Below the pieces are notes generated by a model. That model had not been told where the DNA came from. It saw only the letters and a list, made by a program, of their open reading frames with translations, and made no database searches. 27,068 nt of DNA, from positions 1 to 27,068 of the forward strand of contig CABSFY010000019.1 in NCBI GenBank assembly GCA_902477055.1, written 5' to 3'. This DNA is from an uncultured Eubacteriales bacterium. GTDB lineage: Bacteria > Bacillota > Clostridia > Oscillospirales > Oscillospiraceae. The translations under genes and the position numbers were made by a program. Below are positions 22,886-27,068 of this stretch, piece by piece (position 1 is the stretch's first letter; each line of letters starts with the position of its first letter).

Positions 22886-23632
22886 TCAGCCGCGCATCTG
22901 CCACAGGACGATCGCCGCCGCAACCGCCGCGTTGAGCGACTCGCAGCGCGGCTGCATGGGGATGATGATCTGTTTTTGAGAAGCGCGGAGCAGCGTTTCG
23001 CAAATACCCTGTCCCTCGCTGCCGATCACGACCAAATACTCAGGAAGGGGGAGCTGCGTCAGCTCCTGCGCTGTTTTGGTCAGCGCCGTTGCGGCGATAG
23101 GGATGTTTTTTTCGGCGCACTGCGCCAGCACCTGCTCCATCGGCAGGCTGACCGGCGGTGTGCGCAGCACCGCGCCCATCGAGGCCCGAACGGTCTTTTC
23201 GGAAAACGCATCCGTACAGCCGTTGGTCATCACGACCGGCACGGCAAAGGCATCCGCCGTCCGCAGGATTGTTCCGAGATTGCCGGGGTCCTGAATCCGG
23301 TCGAGCAGAAGCATTCCCGGCCGGAGCTGCGGCGCTTCCGGCTGCGGCAGGGCGCAGGTGAAGATGACGCCCTGCGGGGTACGCATGGTGGAAAGGCTTT
23401 GCATCAGGCCTTCCGGAATGCAGGCCACGCGACAGTCCTCAGGCAGCGGCGGGCAGTCTGCCCCTTCCGCGACCAGCACCGTCCGGATGGCCGGATACCA
23501 GGCCAATGCCTCCTTGAGCAGCTTCCAGCCGTCGCAGACGAACTCGCCGCACGCCTCGCGGTAGCTGCGGTCGGTCTGCAAGCGCCGCACATGGGCGATC
23601 AGCGGGTTTTTGCTGCTTGTGATCCGTTCCAT
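22886..23632 (-). CDS. TrmH/SpoU family RNA methyltransferase
   Basis: A 248-residue SPOUT methyltransferase, likely 2'-O-methylating rRNA or tRNA. The N-terminal L30e-like substrate domain begins ERITSSKNPLIAHVRRL. The knotted SAM site comprises motif 1 LLLDRIQDPGNLGTILRTADAF, motif 2 LVVIGSEGQGI and motif 3 IIPMQPRCESLNAAVAAAI. The ATG at 23632 is preferred for GAGGA 7 bases before it; ATG 23650 is possible, and 23689 is too close to the promoter start point. First gene of the operon. Which RNA position is modified cannot be told from sequence. Confidence 0.9.
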   Translation of the reverse strand: MERITSSKNPLIAHVRRLQTDRSYREACGEFVCDGWKLLKEALAWYPAIRTVLVAEGADCPPLPEDCRVACIPEGLMQSLSTMRTPQGVIFTCALPQPEAPQLRPGMLLLDRIQDPGNLGTILRTADAFAVPVVMTNGCTDAFSEKTVRASMGAVLRTPPVSLPMEQVLAQCAEKNIPIAATALTKTAQELTQLPLPEYLVVIGSEGQGICETLLRASQKQIIIPMQPRCESLNAAVAAAIVLWQMRG

Positions 23633-23701
23633 TCGTACATCCTCACTCATGTTTTCCCCGTTCTGCGCACGGTTTTCCCCGGCGCACACCGATACGAGGA
23701 T

Positions 23702-23730
23702 ATTCTATCAGATAAATATTTAAAAATCAA
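23702..23730 (-). promoter_or_regulatory. Promoter of the TrmH-dprA-topA-trmFO-plsX-rnc operon
   Basis: Leftward TTGATT (complement of 23725-23730), 17 bases, then TAGAAT (complement of 23702-23707) preceded by TGA, giving an extended -10. The start point would be near 23695. Its -35 box abuts the foot of the terminator hairpin at 23732-23753. Confidence 0.7.
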
Positions 23731-23731
23731 C

Positions 23732-23753
23732 CTCTGCCGGGATTTCGGCAGAG
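23732..23753 (-). terminator. Terminator of the DUF4317 gene
   Basis: Stem CTCTGCCG (23732-23739 with 23746-23753), 6-base loop; read leftward it is followed by GTTGATTTTTAAAT. The T-rich tail doubles as the -35 region of the next operon. It lies about 100 bases after the stop of the upstream gene. Confidence 0.6.
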
Positions 23754-23855
23754 ATTGATCGGTAATTTGTTCCCACTTTCGGTAAAAAAGCGCACCGCCT
23801 CCCGCATTTTACCGCACCATACAGCAAGCACGGCAGTCGCCGAGCGGCGGATTTT

Positions 23856-25007
23856 TCACATTTTCTCCGCGTCCCCGGCGGAAATGCCGACGGGGAGGCC
23901 ATTGAATTCCAGATCGTCCTCGATCGGGACGATGAGGACCCGGCGGCCGTTGAGCACTCTGGTTTCGATCAGATAACCGGCGTCCGGATCGACAGAGAGC
24001 GAGATCTTCCCGCTGGTCAACTGGATCTTCTTTGCGTTAATCAGGTTCGCGGGGTTGAGCGCCGCGTCCTTGCCGAACTGCTCGTCGCAGGATTTTTGGA
24101 ATGCCTCTGCCCGCTCGGCCGGTACCTCGCAGTCCTGCAGGATCGCGCGAACCTCCTCGGTGCTGACGGTCAGCGGCTCGGGATCCTTGCTCTCCTTATG
24201 CTCCAGAATTTTCGTCGTCAGCCGCTCATGTACGCCCTGCACTACGTCAAGGCTGCATTCGCCGCCCATCGCGTCGGTCAGCGCGGACTCGAACGCCGCC
24301 CGCTGCTCCGGCGCAGACATCGGCGGCTGCGTATGAAAGACCGTTTCGATGAACTCCTGATGGAGCTGCGCGGGCTTGTGTGAATAGAACAGGGCGTTAT
24401 AAAGATTCGTGCAGCGGTCGTCGAACGTCGGGAACAGAAAGCCCAGCTCCGGCGCGGACACGAGCTGGCTGGCGGTGCAGCGGAACTCGTTGTCCCCCGC
24501 GAAATAACCCAGCGCGGGCTTTCCCGCCTTGACCGGGCAGACGGCGCAGACCAGATAGGAAAAAACCTCCTCCGACGCATCCGTCTGTTCCAGATCGTCC
24601 TTGCCCCGGTGCGGGATGTCATAGTGGTCATTTGCCAGCAAAATCAGATAGTTCATGTCCTCCATATCCAACGTCGCGGCGACCTTCTCATAAAAGGTCC
24701 GGCGCAGCGCAGCGTCCTTCAGCTCGCACGCGCGCAGGTCCGACAGCAGGCGATGCTCCTCGCCGTGCATGACCTGCTGCGTGGTAAAGGCGATGTCGAT
24801 CAGATTCTTATCCAGCGTCCCGGAGAGCGCCTTGCGCAGCAGCTCCAGATACTTTTCCGCTTCCTGCTGGGCCATCAGACCCAGCGACTCATCCAGCTCA
24901 GCGACGATCTCACGGGCGCTGTTGACGAAACAGCCGTAAATATGTCCGACCGCGTTCTTCTCCGGCTTCCACCGGCGGCGCAGTTCACTCAATTCCTTTT
25001 GGTTCAT
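23856..25007 (-). CDS. DUF4317 family protein
   Basis: A 383-residue protein matching the clostridial DUF4317 pattern: N-terminal ELRRRWKPEKNAVGHIYGCFVN, then LMAQQEAEKYLELLRKALSGTLDKNL. The middle has NYLILLANDHYDIP and VCAVCPVKAGKPALGYF, followed by FLFPTFDDRCTNLYNALFYSHKP, and a C-terminal beta-rich part NGRRVLIVPIEDDLEFNGLPV. No signal peptide or membrane segment, so cytosolic. Function is unknown for the family. AAAGGA lies 12 bases before the ATG. It is a single-gene unit with its own promoter at 25076-25105 and terminator at 23732-23753. Confidence 0.78.
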   Translation of the reverse strand: MNQKELSELRRRWKPEKNAVGHIYGCFVNSAREIVAELDESLGLMAQQEAEKYLELLRKALSGTLDKNLIDIAFTTQQVMHGEEHRLLSDLRACELKDAALRRTFYEKVAATLDMEDMNYLILLANDHYDIPHRGKDDLEQTDASEEVFSYLVCAVCPVKAGKPALGYFAGDNEFRCTASQLVSAPELGFLFPTFDDRCTNLYNALFYSHKPAQLHQEFIETVFHTQPPMSAPEQRAAFESALTDAMGGECSLDVVQGVHERLTTKILEHKESKDPEPLTVSTEEVRAILQDCEVPAERAEAFQKSCDEQFGKDAALNPANLINAKKIQLTSGKISLSVDPDAGYLIETRVLNGRRVLIVPIEDDLEFNGLPVGISAGDAEKM

Positions 25008-25039
25008 GCAACTGTAGTCCTTTCCGAATGTTCACAGTC

Positions 25040-25064
25040 CCGGCGGCAGAAAAGCTCCCGCCGG
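25040..25064 (-). promoter_or_regulatory. GC-rich hairpin in the DUF4317 leader
   Basis: CCGGCGG (25040-25046) pairs with CCGCCGG (25058-25064), loop of 11 bases. It falls in the expected 5' untranslated region (about 25069 to 25008) and could affect mRNA stability. No known riboswitch class is recognised. Confidence 0.35.
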
Positions 25065-25075
25065 TCCCGGCCTGT

Positions 25076-25105
25076 ATTATACTACACCCGCCGCCAGGAT
25101 TGCAA
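25076..25105 (-). promoter_or_regulatory. Promoter of the DUF4317 gene
   Basis: Leftward TTGCAA (complement of 25100-25105), 18-base spacer, TATAAT (complement of 25076-25081). The predicted start near 25069 gives a leader of about 60 bases. Confidence 0.65.
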
Positions 25106-25150
25106 CACAGAAAAAACCGCCGCCGAAGCGACCGTCCTTCTTTTTTGCTG

Positions 25151-25179
25151 CTGCAATTTTTCTTGCGGTCTGGTATAAT
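25151..25179 (+). promoter_or_regulatory. Extended -10 promoter of the nuclease pair
   Basis: TGGTATAAT (25171-25179) is a perfect extended -10; the -35 position holds a poor CTGCAA (25151-25156). Transcription should start near 25186, 25 bases before the ATG at 25211. Confidence 0.65.
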
Positions 25180-25210
25180 GGTGTCGAAGTTTTCAAAAAG
25201 GCGGTGCGGT

Positions 25211-25615
25211 ATGACGGTTTTTGTTTGTCTGGACGGCGCGGACGGGGTGCTGTTTCATCGACGGCGGCAGAGCCGGGACGCGGCGGTGATACGGGATATT
25301 TGTGCATCGGTCGGCAGCGGCAGGCTGCTCATCGGGCCGTATTCCGAGGCGTTGTTTTCCTCGGCGAGCTGCAACGTAACGGTCTGCGAGGATCCGCTGG
25401 CCGCAGCAGGGCAGGAGGATAGCAGCTTTCTGGAATCTCCCCCGGCGACAGGTTGGGATAAGGTCACGACGCTCGTCGTTTATCGCTGGAATCGCGCCTA
25501 TCCGGCGGATGCTTTCTTTGGTCAGAACTATCGGTCGGAGCTGCGGCTAACGCAGACCGTCGATTTTTCCGGCACGTCGCATGAAAAAATTACAAAAGAG
25601 GTCTATGTCCGATGA
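25211..25615 (+). CDS. Conserved hypothetical protein coupled to nuclease gene
   Basis: A 134-residue protein with no signal peptide or membrane helix. Notable segments are the N-terminal FVCLDGADGVLFHRRRQSRD, central VVYRWNRAYPAD, and C-terminal FSGTSHEKITKEVYVR. I recall similar short ORFs in gut Firmicutes, sometimes mislabelled as ribonuclease Z, but the metallo-beta-lactamase HxHxDH motif is absent. The ATG at 25211 follows AAAGGCGG; the upstream 61-codon extension crosses the promoter. Its stop overlaps the nuclease start (ATGA), so the two are translation-coupled. A chaperone, immunity or regulatory role for the nuclease is conceivable but unproven. Confidence 0.7.
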   Translation: MTVFVCLDGADGVLFHRRRQSRDAAVIRDICASVGSGRLLIGPYSEALFSSASCNVTVCEDPLAAAGQEDSSFLESPPATGWDKVTTLVVYRWNRAYPADAFFGQNYRSELRLTQTVDFSGTSHEKITKEVYVR

Positions 25616-26478
25616 AGCGATTTTTATCTGGCAAAGCCGCACTGCTCTCCATTCTTTTGCCGCTGTGCCTTTTGCTGACGGGCTGCTTCTCAGCGCCCGC
25701 TGCGGAGCGTGAGGCGTTCTCTCTCGATACCCTCCCCGCCTACTCCGGCAGTCCCTATGTGGCCGTCAACGACAACGAGCCTTATTTCTCAGGGGCCGAT
25801 TACACGACCGATTCCTACGAATCCTACAGTCAGCTGGATGCGCTTGGCCGCTGCAGCGTTTGCATCGCGTCGATCGGGCAGGACCTGATGCCGACGGAGG
25901 AACGCGGCTCCATCGGCAGCATCAAGCCGACCGGCTGGCAGACGGTCAAGTACGATACCGTTGACGGCAAGTATCTTTACAATCGCTGTCACCTGATCGG
26001 CTATCAGCTAACCGGCGAAAACGCGAACGAGCGCAATCTCATCACCGGGACGCGGTATCTGAACGTGCAGGGAATGCTGCCGTTTGAGAATATGGTGGCC
26101 GACTACGTGAAGGAAACCGGCAATCACGTTCTCTACCGCGCAACGCCGGTGTTCGAGGGTGAAAATCTGTTGGCCAGCGGCGTTCTGCTGGAGGGCTACT
26201 CGGTCGAGGACAGCGGCGGCGGCATCTGCTTCAACGTCTATTGCTATAACGTCCAGCCGGGCATCACGATCGACTACGCAACCGGCAGCAGCGCACAGCA
26301 GACCGCCGAACCGACCGGCAGCGTCACCTATGTTCTCAACACCAATTCCAAAAAGTTCCACCTTCCGGGCTGCCCCTCGGTCGAAAAAATCGCCGAAAAG
26401 AACCGGCAGGACTACACCGGCTCCCGCGCCGACCTGGCCGCACAGGGCTACGAACCGTGCAAGCAATGTAATCCCTAA
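25612..26478 (+). CDS. DNA/RNA non-specific endonuclease lipoprotein (EndA/NucA-like)
   Basis: A 288-residue secreted nuclease. The signal peptide ends in LLTGC, so Cys25 is the lipidation site. The beta-beta-alpha-metal nuclease domain spans about 60-215: CSVCIASIGQDLMP, then the catalytic motif NRCHLIGYQLTG (His127, equivalent to DRGHLL in EndA), and NERNLITGTRYLNVQGMLPFEN with the metal-binding Asn region. The DRGH Asp-Arg-Gly is NRC here. After a Thr/Ala/Pro-rich linker, a C-terminal domain (about 238-288) carries His250, Cys254, Cys283 and Cys286 (FHLPGC...PCKQC), resembling the Ada metal-binding site. The likely role is degradation or uptake processing of extracellular DNA. The upstream gene overlaps by ATGA. 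Confidence 0.88.
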   Translation: MKRFLSGKAALLSILLPLCLLLTGCFSAPAAEREAFSLDTLPAYSGSPYVAVNDNEPYFSGADYTTDSYESYSQLDALGRCSVCIASIGQDLMPTEERGSIGSIKPTGWQTVKYDTVDGKYLYNRCHLIGYQLTGENANERNLITGTRYLNVQGMLPFENMVADYVKETGNHVLYRATPVFEGENLLASGVLLEGYSVEDSGGGICFNVYCYNVQPGITIDYATGSSAQQTAEPTGSVTYVLNTNSKKFHLPGCPSVEKIAEKNRQDYTGSRADLAAQGYEPCKQCNP

Positions 26479-26486
26479 GCGGGCCG

Positions 26487-27068
26487 TTATCTGCGCTCGG
26501 CGTAGTCGGCTTCGATGCGGTCCTTCCAGTCGGGGGTGATTGCACGGTCGGCGCGTAAGCTGCTGATGGTCTCGCCGACGACCTCATAATTCAGACGTGT
26601 GCCGCACCGGTCGGCGTGATAGTTCACCGCGCGGTCGGCGCCGATGCCGAAATGGCGAGCCGTTTCCACTGCGTCGATATTCGCGCCGAGGAACAGGAAC
26701 TCCCAGCCGTACCGCTCCTGCTGCCGCCGGATCATGTGCTTGACCGTGTCGCTGTCATAGCGGCGGCTGGCGTTTTCCATGCCGTCGGTGGTGATGACGA
26801 ATAGGGTGTGCGCCGGGCGGTCGTCCTCGCGGGCGTATTTGTGGACGTTGCCGATGTGGTGGATGGCCCCGCCGATGGCATCGAGCAGCGCCGTGCAGCC
26901 CCGGACGGTATAATCGCGGTCTGTCAGCGGCGCGACCTTGCCGACGGGAACGCGGTCGTGCAGGACCTCGCTCACGTTGTCGAACAGGACGGTGGAAATG
27001 AGCGCCTCGCCCGCCTCCCGCTTCTGCTTTTCGATCATGGCGTTGAAGCCGCCGATGGTGTCTGCCTC
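26487..27068 (-). CDS. VWA-domain protein, 5' end beyond window
   Basis: Only the last 193 residues are inside the window; the frame continues unbroken to the edge (EADTIGGFNAMIEKQKREAG), so the ATG at 27038 is internal and the true start lies further right. The visible part is a von Willebrand factor A fold: STVLFDNVSEVLHD, then GCTALLDAIGGAI with the third-loop MIDAS Thr, FVITTDGMENAS with the MIDAS Asp, and WEFLFLGANIDAVETARHFGI. The DxSxS loop would be upstream, outside the window. Such soluble VWA proteins are common in Firmicutes with no assigned role. It converges on the nuclease gene with only 8 bases between stops. Confidence 0.85.
   Translation of the reverse strand, partial: EADTIGGFNAMIEKQKREAGEALISTVLFDNVSEVLHDRVPVGKVAPLTDRDYTVRGCTALLDAIGGAIHHIGNVHKYAREDDRPAHTLFVITTDGMENASRRYDSDTVKHMIRRQQERYGWEFLFLGANIDAVETARHFGIGADRAVNYHADRCGTRLNYEVVGETISSLRADRAITPDWKDRIEADYAERR

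Noticed and set aside
21632..23758. 708-codon open frame on the + strand
   Set aside because: Antisense to dprA and the TrmH-type gene; its Arg/His/Gln-rich translation is typical of a reverse-frame shadow in GC-rich DNA.
25211..25615. Ribonuclease Z label for the 134-residue protein
   Set aside because: The protein is less than half the length of RNase Z and lacks the HxHxDH metal-binding motif.
1..27068. CRISPR array, prophage, insertion sequence, tRNA or rRNA genes
   Set aside because: No regularly spaced repeats, transposase or integrase motifs, phage structural genes, or cloverleaf/rRNA signatures were seen on either strand by eye; a dedicated search was not possible.

Overview
The window looks like a chromosomal segment of a moderately GC-rich, Gram-positive gut-type clostridium, probably Oscillospirales/Oscillospiraceae. 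The reasons are the strong AGGAGG-type ribosome binding sites, lipoproteins with Gram-positive signal peptides, a folate-dependent trmFO, a paired M16 peptidase locus, a DUF4317 protein, and a nuclease with an Ada-like C-terminal metal site. The lineage is inferred from gene content; no rRNA or tRNA gene is visible.

Left part (about 1-8400): a complete carbohydrate locus. A leftward ROK-family repressor faces a rightward operon: ROK-type sugar kinase, sugar-binding lipoprotein, RbsC-like permease, RbsA-like double ATPase, second RbsC-like permease, and a DeoC-type aldolase, closed by a strong terminator. The expected logic is import, phosphorylation, then retro-aldol cleavage, as for 2-deoxyribose. 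However, the kinase lacks the usual ROK sugar-binding and zinc residues, and the aldolase has a changed phosphate loop. The true substrate may therefore be unusual, and this is the best candidate here for an undescribed pathway.

Middle (8451-13112, all leftward): two small unknown ORFs behind a perfect-consensus promoter. Upstream of them is an operon of the M16 peptidase pair (YfmF-like pseudo-peptidase and YfmH-like peptidase), lgt, and an Ala/Glu-rich coiled-coil protein, ending in a terminator.

Centre right (13204-16340, rightward): prmA, a membrane-anchored GH-like (DUF4015-type) protein, and a putative manganese transporter with a TTG start.

Right (16357-23730, leftward): a tightly overlapped housekeeping operon: SpoU/TrmH methyltransferase, dprA, topA, trmFO, plsX, rnc. 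It runs from an extended -10 promoter to a clear terminator.

Far right: a leftward DUF4317 gene, a divergent translation-coupled pair (unknown 134-residue protein plus secreted DNA/RNA non-specific nuclease lipoprotein), and the 3' part of a leftward VWA-domain gene cut by the window end. Non-coding features include a widely dispersed REP-like repeat near position 32, several intrinsic terminators, two exact TTGACA-17-TATAAT promoters, and palindromes that are candidate operators for the ROK repressor.
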